A stretch of 64,000 bases of DNA, from NCBI RefSeq assembly GCF_030272615.1, contig NC_081412.1, positions 476,723,657 through 476,787,656 on the forward strand. Reading direction: 5' to 3'. The translations under genes and the position numbers were made by a program. The stretch is from Cryptomeria japonica. Taxonomy: Eukaryota > Streptophyta > Pinopsida > Cupressales > Cupressaceae. Below the pieces are notes generated by a model. That model made no database searches and was not told the origin of the DNA. It saw only the letters and a program-made list of their open reading frames with translations. Shown piece after piece: positions 10,979-22,554 of the stretch. Numbering within the stretch: the stretch's first letter is position 1; every line of letters starts with the position of its first letter.

Positions 10979-11252
10979 TGTTAAGCTACGTTGGTTAAGT
11001 ATGTTAGTGTCGTCGAGGGTAGTTGTCCGTTGCACGACAGTTCCCCATGGGTGGTAACCGCAACCCTCGACCGTGTCTTTATATATGCTCTTGTACTTGT
11101 TGTTGGATACACTGATGCAGAGAATGATTATTGTACTAGACATTTTGGCATTAATGAAAGCATTGCTCTAAGTTTCTGGTTACTATTCTATCCTATGGTT
11201 ATCATCTGACTGTTGATATGCAATATTAATAACACACCCCACGGGGTAAACA
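10979..11252 (+). mobile_element. 5' LTR of a second gypsy element (approximate borders)
   Basis: Non-coding segment that interrupts the previous integrase. It has a TATA box (TTTATATATGC near 11080), an inverted repeat pairing GTCGAGGGT (about 11013) with ACCCTCGAC (about 11072), and a PBS-like sequence right after it (TCTGACGTCGTTGCC, a decayed form of TCTGGCGCCGTTGCC) at about 11253. A TGTTA start at 11002 with a TAACA end at 11234 is an alternative border pair. No target duplication could be checked because the element's 3' end is absent. Confidence 0.55.
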
Positions 11253-12620
11253 TCTGACGTCGTTGCCGTCTGAATCTGGGTAGCCACGGAGCGTGAATGG
11301 CCTACGAAGGATAATGGGCCAGCCCATTGGCAATAGCATCGAGGGGGATGATAGCCGACTGAGAGAACTTTACGAAGGGGAGAACACATTGACAGGCGAC
11401 TTCGTGATCCGGTTCTAGGCGGCTATAGAGACTTTCGTACGAGGGGAGGCTACACAGGAAGAGGTACCCGAGGGTGTAGTCTGGGACGCTCTCAACGTCA
11501 GTCCTGCGGCAAATAGGTTGTTGCACCAACTCCCGCGTCTCCTAGCCCAAGCAACCCTTGCCCACCAACACCGAAGGGAGGAAACCCAGCATGAGGAGCG
11601 ACACCAATAGGTCCTCCGGGAGTATGAAGAAAACAACCGTCGCTGGGAAGAGGAGCGTAATGGTAAGCAACGACAGGAAACTTGAACCTTGAGCCTCAGG
11701 GGCAGAATAAAGAACACTCCTACATTATGTACGGGAATTAATGCCCAACATATTAAATAAGGATAGAAATAAGAAGGCACAAAGTGAGGAGTGGGAGGCC
11801 GCACAGAGAGCCTTGATTCTGGAACAACAAGTAGAACGTAGACGGAGGCTGAGGCAACTTGCCGAAGGGTTGCCCGAAGGGTTGCCCGAAGGGAACCAAG
11901 GAGGTGTCACGGAGGGTGCAGGAGCAGAAGCCGAAGGAGATTTCTACATGTCGCTAGAACACCGTAGGGTGAGAAGCTACGAAGAATTTTTGGAGGAAAC
12001 AAGGCTACGAAGAAATCTGTTCGAAGAAACCTGGGATCAGTTCAAGAATTTATCCCTTACACCGCGCATGGAGGACCATCGAAGGGAGCGAACAGACGAC
12101 GAGGGTGAGAACGGAGGGGAGGGCAACCGTACGACCGTAGGTGCGGAGGAGGCACAGGCACACGGCAAGCAGGACGCCCTCTTGGGACCCATCACACCAA
12201 GCACGCGGGTACAAACTACCATACCCCCAATCACTCAAACAGCAAACACCACCGGCGCAGGTGGGAGTGGTGCACATGCACGACAAGCAACACAACCCTC
12301 ATCAATGGCCAGTAAACAGAAGCTGTCGAAGTTCAACGGCGACGGGAAGGAAGATCCCGTCCGCCATTGCAGCACTTGCGAAACCATATGGTCAGCGAAA
12401 GGTGTTACCGACTAGGATGAATGGGTAACACAATTCCAGCAACCTTAAGGAGAATGGCAATCGACTGGTACTCCGATACGGACAAGGCCAAAGTCGACAC
12501 ATGGCCCAACCTGAAGAAGGAGTTCGAGATAGAGTTTTGGCTCCTCAGAGACGACAATGAAATAGTAGCCGAAATCTATGTTCCTAAACATTTGAAAGAT
12601 AAAAACCCAATACATACCTG
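11253..12620 (+). pseudogene. gag: Ty3/gypsy gag, N-terminal region and capsid, truncated
   Basis: From about 11330 a charged, Arg/Glu-rich region with several stops can be read. From 11741 an open frame continues with coiled-coil-like E/R-rich text and a threefold EGLPEG-type repeat near 11865-11895. A linker follows, then the capsid start KQKLSKFNGDGKEDP (12310-12360). A frameshift at about 12410 moves the frame to that used from 12421 on: FPATLRRMAIDWYSDTDKAK, then WPNLKKEFEIEFWLLRDDNE, a classic gypsy gag capsid. Homology ends near 12580. No pol follows, so this is a 5' fragment. Confidence 0.8.
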
Positions 12621-13370
12621 AAATCTTTGGAAAATTCCATCCGACCTATCAAATGACTAGAAAACATACATGAAAAGGAAGCAGAATCTCAGATTGGATC
12701 AAGTCACTCAATCTTGGATTACCCAAGTGTGTGCCATTGAATTCATTCCAACTCATAAGATCATCAAGACCATCAAAATCCCCCGTGGTGAGCTACGCAG
12801 GTATCTCAACTCCAAAAGCATCCTGGACATTGCCTCGCTACCAGTCAGGTGTTCATAGCCTCGATGACCAATCAAATATCAACGTGGATGCCAAATATTT
12901 TCAGGCAAGCTCCGTTTTTTCAAAGCCGACACACACACATTCATCGGTTATAATTTTTAAAAATAAAGTCATGGCATGACCACGTAGCTCCTCCACCACG
13001 ACTTAAATCCTCACGTCTTCCATATTTTGTGATATGTTTGACCACCACCCCTCCTATTCTGTGCTCCATGCCCAAGAATAGAGCCACGATAATTAAGCCA
13101 GCCGGCAGTAAATGTTTTAACATCTCACGGCTTCAAAAACTCTAATAAAAAATTAATGCACAAAAAAAACATATGTTTCACACCTGCCATCAATTAAATA
13201 AAACGTTACAATACTTATCTCTACCTTCCACGGCAGCTAGGAAATAATGTCTTCACCTTAAATACATTCGATGCCTTACACATATTCAGATGATGACATG
13301 GCAAGGGAACTGACTAAGCTGCTGACAGGAGACAAGTAAGCACACACATTACTGATGCAGACACACACAC
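12621..13370. other. No gene recognised
   Basis: Short ORFs only (for example 12670-12858, 62 codons, Lys/Arg rich, no motif). Composition becomes AT-rich and the stretch ends in CA-rich runs before the 21-bp array. Confidence 0.35.
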
Positions 13371-13512
13371 AGCTTAAGTAGGCAGCCAAGAAGCTCAACT
13401 AAACAAGCGAGGAGCTCAACCAAGTAACCAGCCAGCTCAACCAGACACACAGGCAGCTCAAACGCACCAAGCCAGAAGGCAAGGAGCTCAAGCTAGCAAG
13501 TAGACAGCTCAA
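13371..13512 (+). repeat. Array of AGCTCAA core at 21-bp spacing
   Basis: AGCTCAA (first copy AGCTTAA) starts at 13371, 13392, 13413, 13434, 13455, then 13485 and 13506. All steps are exactly 21 bp except one of 30 bp. The 14 bases between cores differ from unit to unit but are rich in A, C and G (AAGNCAGCC-like). The array is non-coding. The fixed step with free spacers is the same rule as the TAGCGC arrays in the Tat-like element, although the core is unrelated. Confidence 0.85.
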
Positions 13513-14558
13513 GTAAACTTTGAATAAAACTTGACATCAATGACAAAAATTCCAACATATTACTCGTTGTATGCTGGTGAAACTCGTATGGGGACTTGGT
13601 CAAGTATATTGTAACTTTGAAAAATATCGAGTAATATATTAAATTGCTATAGAGAAAGGACTTTTGCTCGTGAAAGGGTTTTCCCACATAAATCAGTGTA
13701 AAGTTTTATTAGTTATTTCTGTTTTTTAATGTGTTTCTAAATTATTTATTAAACAGTTAAATCAAATTTGAAAGATTTGCATATTCTCCCCACAAAGTTT
13801 AGTGTAGGAAGTTCTTTCCGGCATTCCACAACCTTAGCTTCCTTACAAATCCAAAAGGCCAAAACAAGCCATACTTTAAAAGGAAAGATACGGGTGATAA
13901 GTACTTAGGCTGAAGAGCCTGTGGCAGAGGTCAATCGTCTGAGGAAATCCGTGAAAGATTGCTGAGAAGCAAAGTGAGAGTGTCTCAATTCCAAAGATTG
14001 TGCAGAAGGACAAGATCATTGTGGTGGAAAGTGCTCAGACGTGTTGCTAGTTAATTAGACCATGCAGGACTTAGCTATTGCCGCATTATGGGAACAGGAT
14101 AGAAAGGGTGTAGCCAATTCCCAATATGGAAGAAGGGCTTACTGTGGCCCCTGAAATGAGGGAAACCATGAAGATGTCTAGCCTTCGCTGCTTGAAAAAT
14201 ATTGTTGCTGTTACTTGACAATAGTACTGTCAAAGACTTAGGCCTAAAGCTTTAGAGCTGCGAGGTGTGACTAGTAGGTCATTGTTTGTAGCTGTCAGGA
14301 TTTCGCCCATTTTAATAACAGTAATATCTAGGATTGATTTGAAAAACGCCGAGATTTGCATTCACCGCTGCCCCGGCATCTTCAAATTGAGAGTAGTTAC
14401 CTTATAAGGTTATCTCTGCAAGCTCAAAACCATGGTTTCTATGCATTATCTCATACCTTAAAGGTAAGTTAAAAGAGTCTAGAAACCATAACTTTCTTCT
14501 ATACCAGTAGTCGCAAAAAGAAGCAAATCCCTACCATTTCTCTACTGCGTAGCTTAAA
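13513..14558. other. Non-coding, nothing recognised
   Basis: AT-rich DNA followed from about 13850 by more balanced sequence with no ORF above 70 codons. If the ORF at 14559-14873 is a first exon, this would be its intron or downstream region; I cannot identify further exons. Confidence 0.3.
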
Positions 14559-14873
14559 TTAATGCACTTGGACAAAGAAGAGTGTACCGCAAATAGAAAT
14601 TGAGAGACTCAACGCCCCCACCACGACAGCATTTGCCAAAACTGACCGATTGACTTGCACCCAATTCGCCATTCCGTTGCTTAACTTTGCTCTGATGGCT
14701 ATATTGTATTTTTGCTTGCCCGGATTTTGTAAGAATAATGTTGAGGATGGCATAGCCCATCCTTTAGCTTGTTTAAAATTTTTGGAAGGGGGAGAAACCA
14801 CAAGAGGAGAGACTGCAGTCAAATGGATCGCCTGCAAGCCCATAATTCCGGTCCAGTTTCTGCAATTATCCAA
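14559..14873 (-). CDS. Possible first exon of a plastid-targeted protein
   Basis: This minus-strand ORF of 104 codons does not resemble any retroelement protein. From the internal Met (about 14843, MGLQAIHLTAV) it reads like a transit peptide: Ser/Thr/Pro rich and low in acidic residues (SPLVVSPPSKNFKQ), then basic (IRAKLSNG). A hydrophobic stretch (ANAVVVGALSLSISICG) follows, typical of thylakoid-lumen targeting. A GT follows directly after ICG and could be a splice donor. No downstream exon or mature domain was found, so it may be a fragment, a pseudogene or chance. I do not name a gene. Confidence 0.3.
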   Translation of the reverse strand: MDNCRNWTGIMGLQAIHLTAVSPLVVSPPSKNFKQAKGWAMPSSTLFLQNPGKQKYNIAIRAKLSNGMANWVQVNRSVLANAVVVGALSLSISICGTLFFVQVH

Positions 14874-15239
14874 ACCAACGAGGAAACCAAATTATTTCAG
14901 CTCCGGTTTATTGAGTAGTTGAAAGACTGGTTGGATGTGATTGCTCAGTAAATTTTATTTATTCCTTGTTTTTTAAAGCTACTGGTATTTTCTCTTTAAA
15001 GAGATGTTAAATTATTTTTAAAAATTATTATATGCACCTCTATGATTAGAAGAGAAGATTGTTGGTCTCCAAAGGCTTGAGGTAGTTTGTTCATCATTAA
15101 AAACAAGAATGTCTACTATATTGTGATGTATATGATTTTAAAACAAAATTATTTTTAGTGTTCTATTTTTTAATTAATTATTGCAAAAAAATTGTTATGA
15201 AGAAGTTAATTTAATGAGGAAATAATTAAATGAACTAGA
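14874..15239. other. No gene seen
   Basis: AT-rich spacer between the possible plastid-protein exon and the LINE relic. Confidence 0.35.
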
Positions 15240-16703
15240 ACTTATGATTTAAAAGGAGTTGACAAACAAGCTTTGGCCATCAAAGCATTAGTAGATCATG
15301 TATATGTTGTCAAGCTTATGAATCCATCACTATGGAGCTCTATTGAGCTAGAAGCACAACCATTTGTTCCTTCTCTACAACTTTGTGTTGTCAAACGCTT
15401 TCAATAGAAGTAGATTGCAGATAATCATTCCATCTAAGGAGCACAAATCAAAGCTCGTCTTCACTAGCTCAAAGTTGGATATAGAATTTCAAAGTAAATT
15501 TTCCAATCTTTAGAGTTTGTCATGCTTCTCAAGTGATCAAATGCTTCAAAGAATGGACTCAACTATTTAAGGAGCTTCCAAATATTACTCAAGCTTGTAT
15601 CCACCATTATGAACAAGTTTTCAAAGCCTAAGAGTCATCTCTAGTGCAATTACATGCTCTTCAAGAATGCATCTTAGTGGTCACCTATAGGGTCTACTCC
15701 ACAAACAAGTCTTGTGTGAAAAAATTTTAACTCAAGAAGACCTTCATGAGGTTGTCTTTTGCATGGCCAATGATAAAGCACCAAGATGTGATTGATTCTC
15801 TTATGGGTTTTACAAAACCCTTTGAGAAATGGTGGCCAGTAATCTTTATAGAGTTTATTTGGAAGCTAGTAATTCAAAATCCTTAAGAAATATCAAATTC
15901 ACAATTAGGATTAGAGGTCTAGAGAATATTTACAAGTGGCAAAAGATTACTTTACTCAATATCTCTTATATGGCTATTGTCAAGGCTCTTGCTCTCTAGA
16001 TGTATCATATTCTTCCTTTGATTGTTGGTCCTAAGAAAAATAAGTTGATTAAATCCAAATATATTATTGATAATATCATTGTTGTGTGGGAAGGAATGGA
16101 ATGGGCTAGGCATTCTCAATAGCAAGTCATCTTTGTCAAAGTTGAATTTTCCAAAGCTTATGATTGCATAGAATAACTCTTTCATACTTGCAACGCTTTA
16201 GGCTTTATGGTTTCATCCTAGTTTTTTAAGATTTGTTGAAATACTTTTTATTGATGTTTTTTCTTGCATCACTATTAATGAATGCCCATTAATCTTCATC
16301 CTTTGGTATTTTTTGATCTATGCAATAAGGATGCCTTATTGCTCCCACATTATACATGTTGGTTGTTGAAGGCTTCGGGTGTCTTTTGGTTCATGCCATG
16401 TCACAAAACCTAGTTAAAGGTATCAATCTTCCCAAATCCACTCAATAGCTTGTCAATTTTCATTTTAATGATGATTATTTTCTTACTCTCCAAGAGGATG
16501 AAAATAATGATAATTAGGCCCTTCAATGCTTTAACAAGTTCTTTATTTAGCTTTTGGTTCAAGTGTTCAATGGCAAAAAACTTTGAATGTTATAAATAAT
16601 CTCTCTTGCTTAAACTTGCTTGGCTCAATACCTTTGGCTATAAATAGAAAAATCATGGAAAGGTTTTCAAATTCATGGGCATTTATTTTGCCTTGCAATC
16701 TTA
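15240..16703 (+). pseudogene. Plant LINE ORF2 (RT) relic, part 1
   Basis: Degenerate translation across three frames matches the RT of plant L1-type LINEs. It shows a W-x-P-I-like start, then LLNISYMAIVKALAL, the IIDNIIVVWEGMEWARHSQ stretch and FVKVEFSKAYDCIE (conserved LDFEKAFD region). Later come LVKGINLPKSTQ and the catalytic box reading FNDDYFLTL, where families have FADD. Many stops and frameshifts mark it as old. Upstream text (15240-15780) is probably the end of the endonuclease and linker. It is cut by an LTR at about 16704. Confidence 0.75.
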
Positions 16704-16876
16704 TGTAGCATCCTAAATTGTACCCCCTTACAATTTAGACTACATTTGGGGCCCTCACCTTAGTTTTTGCATCCATGTGCTTGAATAAGACCCATTTATG
16801 CTCGCATCATGCAAATATGACATTAATATCACATTTTACCTTGCATTGCCCCTTTATCCTAGCCCCATATTAGGAT

Positions 16877-16934
16877 AGGACCAAGGTGTGGCGCCTTGGT
16901 CCTTACTAAGACCATGGTGCCATGCCATGGTCTT
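16877..16934. repeat. Two tandem stem-loops, 10-bp stems and 7-nt loops
   Basis: Hairpin 1: AGGACCAAGG (16877-16886), 7-nt loop, CCTTGGTCCT (16894-16903). Hairpin 2: AAGACCATGG (16908-16917), 7-nt loop, CCATGGTCTT (16925-16934). Both stems are perfect. They differ from each other at two stem positions, and in both cases the partner base is changed too, so pairing is kept. Confidence 0.85.
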
Positions 16935-17543
16935 CCCTAATTGGGCCCTATTTTAAACCCGTTACCTCATCTCAAATTTGAGTGGGAAACCTTTCTCTTT
17001 GTCAACCTATCTCAAAAAATTAACATGATTTCCCGATGGGAAAGTATATAAGGAGGCTTTCCCCTCTCGTTTTGATATACATTCATAAGATGGTGAAATT
17101 CATAGCATAAGTAATCAAGCAATCAAGCATTCAAGTATTGAAGCATTCATCATCAAGCATTTCTAGAGGTCTTCAAAGCCGCAAATTATTCATCTATCTA
17201 TTATGGAGCAACTTTACATCATTCCTATGCAAGCATGTGTGTGTGATTAGGGTTTTGTCATGTTCATGCCATTTCATACAACATATGTGATTACATTCAA
17301 GAATCAAAGCATCATTATCAGTCATTATAGATCTGAGGTATATCTTTCCATTATTCATTTCAATATTTACAATATTTCATTCAAGGTTGATTCTTCAACC
17401 GGGGTTCGACTTAAGCAAATCCCTATTCCCAACCTATTTCTCCTTCTTTTTGTGTGTATGAAATGGGTACGAAGTTGCGACCTTGAGGATAAGATTTGTT
17501 TACAATGAGAAATCAATCCCCCTTCAGTGTGTGAAAAGTTCGG

Positions 17544-17572
17544 AGGACCATGGTGACCACCACCATGGTCCT
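17544..17572. repeat. Third stem-loop of the same family, 12-bp stem
   Basis: AGGACCATGGTG (17544-17555), 5-nt loop, CACCATGGTCCT (17561-17572), with perfect pairing. The first ten bases combine features of the two upstream hairpins. It lies about 500 bp after the TATA box, so it would be in LTR transcripts. Confidence 0.85.
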
Positions 17573-17944
17573 GACATTGTAGGTGCTCTTTTGAGGATTA
17601 GTTCTGAGTCTGCGTACATTTCTTAGATCCAAGCACACAACTCAATCCAACATCTATCGCTCACTATTTTCATGTTTTTACCTTCATTTCCAACACTTTA
17701 TCTTAATTCATCAATTCAATTTACAAAAGAAGACCCCCAAATTAATCAATCTAATTAGTATTCAGTCTTAATCCTTGTTGATTTGTGATTGAATCTATTG
17801 GATCCCCCCTCTTTTGAATTTAGTGACTACCCCAAGCAAAAATTAGTGGTTTTCTTCCTCTAATGGTGGAAACCCTAATTTTTCACCACTACAACTTCTT
17901 CAACATTAGGACGAGTTGTTATTAGTATGGGGTTAGCTTATTGG

Positions 17945-18229
17945 ATTACTAAGGCACTATCCCTTGTAGGAAAATTATAGGTTTGATCTAAGGTTGTATG
18001 TGCTACCCATGTTTAATGTTTATCATGATCGATGCCTTCCAAGGCTTCTTATCAAAAATTTAGAAAAAAAAAAAACCTTAAATATTTTCTATGGTATTCA
18101 TCAAAACAATGCAAGGGATTTAAAAAAATTGCCTAGGAATTTTGTTCCTTCCTCAAGATTGTGGAGGTCTAGGTCTCATTGAACTAGAATAGCAAGATGC
18201 TATCTTATGTGCTAAATGGATAATTATAG
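17945..18229 (+). pseudogene. LINE relic, part 2 (C-terminal region)
   Basis: Reads LAYWITKALSLVGKL and, in another frame near 18150-18200, CGGLGLIELE followed after a stop by QDAILCAKW. This is the conserved GGLGL...AKW stretch after the RT domain of plant LINEs. Frameshifts and stops are present. The segment is cut at 18230 by a solo copia LTR. Confidence 0.65.
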
Positions 18230-19295
18230 TGTTGGCATTTTGGATATGTTGATATAGTTTTTTCATCGATGTCAACACTTGTCATCGCTTGTCAACACTT
18301 ATCAGCACTTGGAGATTTTGGTTATGTTCACCGGCAAGTCAGAGACTTATGCACAGTCACCGATATTTGGTTCACCGGCAGATTATATTGTTCACCGACA
18401 CTTGGAATGACTTAGAGACTACTTGGTTATGTCGAAGACATTATTCGATCACTTGGTTTTGGCAATTTGGTTATTTGCTTATTCAGGTTTGCATATTTGT
18501 TGTTACCGGCAAATAGGTCCAAGATATGCACCGGCAGGTATATCTATTCTAGATCAGCACGACACGTTATGGAGATGATTTATTATTATTATAAATGCAT
18601 TTAGCTGACATCATGCATCGGATATTGATTTATTTATAATTGATTTTATTGTAATATCTTTTAGTGAGCCGACCTATTCAATTGGTCTTAGGTTATGGTA
18701 TAAATGTAAGATCTCATTTGTGAGACAAATGTGTGAATGCGAAAAGGATTGCAATAAGGTATATGTGAAAATAAGCAGAGCTATACATGCAGACATCATT
18801 TGAAGGTTGAAGGAAGGATTTTGTGAAGGCAATCAGAACTAAACCGGTACTAAATTCAGCATATGAAGATGCTATTTTATGCAGTACATTATCATTGGAT
18901 TTAACCATCCAATTGTAGTCAGTGTGACTCTCATTTTGTGTTTAAGCAGTGAGCTCTAGGCAGCTGGCCTTTTTGCATGTGCAGAATCCATATTGTACAC
19001 ACATACTATCTGCAGTAGTATCATTTGATTGTGGGTAAGGCTTCCCACCGTGGTTTTTCCCCTTACAGGGATTCCACGTACAAATATTTGTGTTATGTGT
19101 TGTGGATGTTATTGTCTTTTTGTTTCATGCATTAATCTTTATCGGTACTGCAATTAACTGTTAAAACTATCTACCAGCATAAAGTTTGGTTTACCGATAC
19201 TAAGCATTAAGTTTTGGTTAAGTTAATTTTGGTTTAATTTATTGGACAATTGATTCAACCCCCCCCCCCCTCTCAATTGTCTCTGGGACCTAACA
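18230..19295 (+). mobile_element. Solo Ty1/copia LTR with target duplication TATAG
   Basis: Starts TGTTGGCATT and ends ACCTAACA. It is flanked by the direct repeat TATAG (18225-18229 and 19296-19300), which proves a complete LTR unit of 1,066 bp. Internal text is typical of copia LTR ends: a CCACCGTGGTTTTTCCCC-like box near 19045 and a 12-C run at 19259-19270 just before CTCTCAATTGTCTC. The word CACCGGCA recurs in the 5' part. No internal region remains, so LTR-LTR recombination removed it. Confidence 0.92.
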
Positions 19296-19300
19296 TATAG

Positions 19301-20820
19301 CCCTAAATAGTAATTAAGCTTTAAAAAAATTGGTTTGACATTGTATGTCTATACGAGTGCCTTATGAGCATAAATCTTAGAAACATTGTAGTCTTCATCC
19401 AATCCTTGTCATGGAGGAGCATGCTTGAATCTAAGATATTTTTGACATAAAAAAAATGTATGGAAATTTGGAGTAGCTATTAAGCCATGACTAATTTAGA
19501 ATGAAAATAAATTTTGCATGGGTTTAACTATTAATGATTAGCCTATTTAGTGGTCTCAAGTGACCACTTTCCAAGATAGATTTTTTTGTGAAGCTTCTTT
19601 TGATTCATACTTTGAAATTTTTATTTCAAGACATTAAGACACTTCCGAATATTTTTTCAAGAACTTTTCTTGGCTAGAAGTTAGAGTGACATATAGACAC
19701 ACCCATTGGGATTTTGAATCATTTTAAATTGTTATTAACTCTATCCCTATGAAGATGCTAAATAAAATTAGTGTTAATAGTTTTAATCCATTATCAAAAT
19801 ATTGGAAATGCTAGTCTACTGCACCATTTTAAAATTACAAACCTTTTATGGAGTATGCTTGGCTCTCACCAAACTTGCATATGGTTTAAAATTTGAATGA
19901 TAAAAAGGGCTCTTCAATCTTCTAGAGGATCATGGCAACATAGATTCCAAATTGTTTGGTCAATCATCATATTTCTCATTTTGCCTAGTGCATTATATAT
20001 TAGGATCTTCCTATTAGTTCTAAACATATTCACTTGGGAGCTATCGATCTTTGTTGCCCTTTGTATGGCACTAGAAAACTATTAAGAACAATTAGGGATT
20101 TTATCGGAGCACCGATGATATTGAATTGGATTCAATATTTTTTCAAGCCTTTTAAACCTAAGCCTTTTTTATTGGCACATGATCCTTATAGGAGATTGGC
20201 ATATAATTCCTCCTAAATTTTATCGTATATGGCATGCTTTCAAAGTGGAAAACATATTTAGCATTTGGAAATATTTGAATTATTCTCTCTTTTCTAGATA
20301 CATACTAGTGGTAACAATTTCACCATTTATTCTAAATCCTCAATTTGTTTAAATGTATTAATTTACAGATGCAATCACAAGCCAATAAAGTCACATATGG
20401 AGTGAACCACCTATAAGTGTTCCTTGATCATTGGGATAATTCATCTTGTACCATTTCTAAATTTGTATTGGTCTCTCCTTCTAGAATAGGGGTCAATCCC
20501 ATTCTAAGGGTGTCAACATAGTAGAAGTAATAATGTTTGTAGGTACATATGATTATCATGTTTCCCAAATTTATCAGCACATATGTCATGGTCATAGTGC
20601 TCACGATGGTCTTTAATTTCCTTTTAGCCTTTAGCTTTCTTTAAACCCCATGAACAAGGTGTCTCAAATTGACTAGATAGTGGTAATTTTCGTCAACATC
20701 CATTGACCATTTCTCCTCCTAGGGTTATTGATTAGCCTCTTGAGGATGTTTAGGATGAACAAAATAGTTATGGTTCTCTTATAAGTTAGGAGCCCATATT
20801 GATTGGATAAGAGGATCCTA
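19301..20820 (+). pseudogene. LINE relic, part 3 / 3' region
   Basis: LINE-like DNA continues after the solo LTR but is very decayed. Fragments such as MIKRALQSSRGSWQHRFQIV (19897 on) and WELSIFVALC have no firm domain. Assignment rests mainly on continuity with part 2. No poly-A tail or target duplication could be recognised, so the end point is a guess. Confidence 0.35.
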
Positions 20821-21559
20821 ATGTGTAAAAACTAACTAGTTTATGACCCACCTCGTACTAATAGTTCAATAACTCTTACTGCTTACTAGATTCTTTTTAA
20901 GTTTTTTATTTTGATATGTTAAAGTATGTGTCTTAGATAGACTAAGGGTGGTGACTTTTTCCACTCAACTTTTTTGTGATATAGTTTATTTTTAGAAGAT
21001 TCATATATTTAATATAAATGGTAGTACTTTGTCAAAAGATTATATGGGACAAATATTGCTTCTAAAACTTATATAACAAACTTAGTCAAGCAATCACATG
21101 GACCATTATGTTAGATGTTTTGAGTATATGATTTTTCTATGGAGACCACACAATGTATCTATACCTTAAGATGGTGACATTCATAGGTTAATAAGAGGTT
21201 GTGTGTATGGCTAAAAGTTATACTAGTAGGCATATGCCTGTTAAAAAATTATAAATGGTATTTCAAATCATATGGCTCTATGGAGGAGGCAATTTAACCA
21301 ATTGAGTTGAGAAATTTTAGGAGTATTTTACAATTCATAAAACTTAAACTGTGACTTTTATGAGTAGCTAATGATTAAAAAATATGAGAATATTTGGGAA
21401 ATTAGTGGTCCCATAATTTATTTAAAAATTTTATTGCTTTATACCAACATCACAAATATATATTTTTGTTGAATAAGTATCTATATTATCATTTATAAAA
21501 TATTTTTACACGGTCACAAAAAAAGTGGGTGGAAATAGTTACACCCCTATAAAGAAGCT
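20821..21559. other. No gene recognised
   Basis: AT-rich, stop-rich in all frames, without convincing domain matches. It may be the LINE 3' end or flanking repeat DNA. Confidence 0.3.
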
Positions 21560-22554
21560 AAGGTAGCACAAAAACTTCCTACACTAATCTCTAGAGCAAG
21601 GTTATGCAAAAAAAAATTAGATCTTTACAATAGTTACAGGGACTAAATAGAAATAAATATAAATATCATTCATACTACAACATAGTGATTTACATGGGGA
21701 AAACCCTTTTAGGAGAAAAACCCCACACTTCAAAAGTTGTCTGATATATTTATGAAATCAATGAGATTACAATAAACTTGCATAGAAATAATTCATAGGA
21801 TACCACCAACTAGGTTTCCAAAGGAATCTCAATCATCTATGATACTCTCACACATAACCTCCATCTCAAGCACCTAACACATAGGAGATACAATACATGA
21901 AATTATTAAACAATATTTACAAAATTGTGAGCTAAAAACATCCAAAAAGTGGTTCCCAACTTATCTCCAATCAAATATGTCCTATGATGTGTCAAAAGAT
22001 ACACCAATACGTGTAACTTCCCCTTACATCTCTCCTTTGTGTCCAGCTTATTTTCACTTTTTCCAAATTGGGAGACTCAACTTCCAAAGGACATGATTGA
22101 TAAATTGTTTGAATGATTGGAAAGCTCATGAAGTGATCTATAAAGCTATAACCCACTTCTTCAATAACAACCACTTTTAGGCCCAAAAATAACCTCTAAG
22201 CTCCCCAATCTTGACTTTGAAACTTTTTAAAATGAAAAACTTTAATATTTTGAAAACTAGATGTGATCTTGTGTTGAAATCTTACTAGCATGTTGATTTA
22301 ACAATTCTAAAGCTTTGAAAAAAAAAAATTAGACTCATTTGTGCAAAAATGTGAACCTGCTATGAATAATAACCTTTTTTTTCTAATTACAAGGTTGAGA
22401 TAACATTTTCCTACCATTCTCCCACATGACAAACACCTTGTAGGAGCAAATGGAGTATCAACACCATGATTTAATTTATAGGGGTTGAAAGGCCCGTGGA
22501 GTACAAAAATCATATGAACTTCTTTATGTTCATTGGCTTACTTAAATAATATTC
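21560..22554 (-). mobile_element. Probable 3' LTR of an old copia element (minus)
   Basis: Non-coding stretch directly downstream (on the minus strand) of the copia RNase H relic. On the minus strand it contains the GGGGTTTTTCTCCTAAAAG-like box (21695-21725 on plus) seen in copia LTRs. Exact ends were not found. Confidence 0.45.

Larger units (their letters stand above)
16704..17940 (+). mobile_element. LTR (probably solo) inserted in the LINE
   Basis: LINE homology stops near 16700 and resumes near 17945. The insert starts TGTAGCATCC and has no coding content. It holds a TATA box (AAGTATATAAGGAGG near 17043) followed by reiterated AATCAAGCATTCAAG text, as expected downstream of an LTR promoter. 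It carries three strong stem-loops (16877-16903, 16908-16934, 17544-17572). I could not identify the right terminus or a target-site duplication, so the borders are approximate. Confidence 0.55.

Noticed and set aside
11415-11804. Minus-strand ORF of 129 codons with Ser/Leu/Arg-rich sequence
   Set aside because: It is the shadow of the gag N-terminal coding strand. The plus strand gives charged, gag-like protein.
19259-19270. 12-C run as an assembly error
   Set aside because: C-runs right before the terminal part are usual in this type of copia LTR (also seen near 31541). The LTR has perfect ends and a target duplication.
20821-21559. Possible copia RT/RNase H relic
   Set aside because: Some translated phrases looked reminiscent, but no run longer than a few residues fitted, so I left it unassigned.
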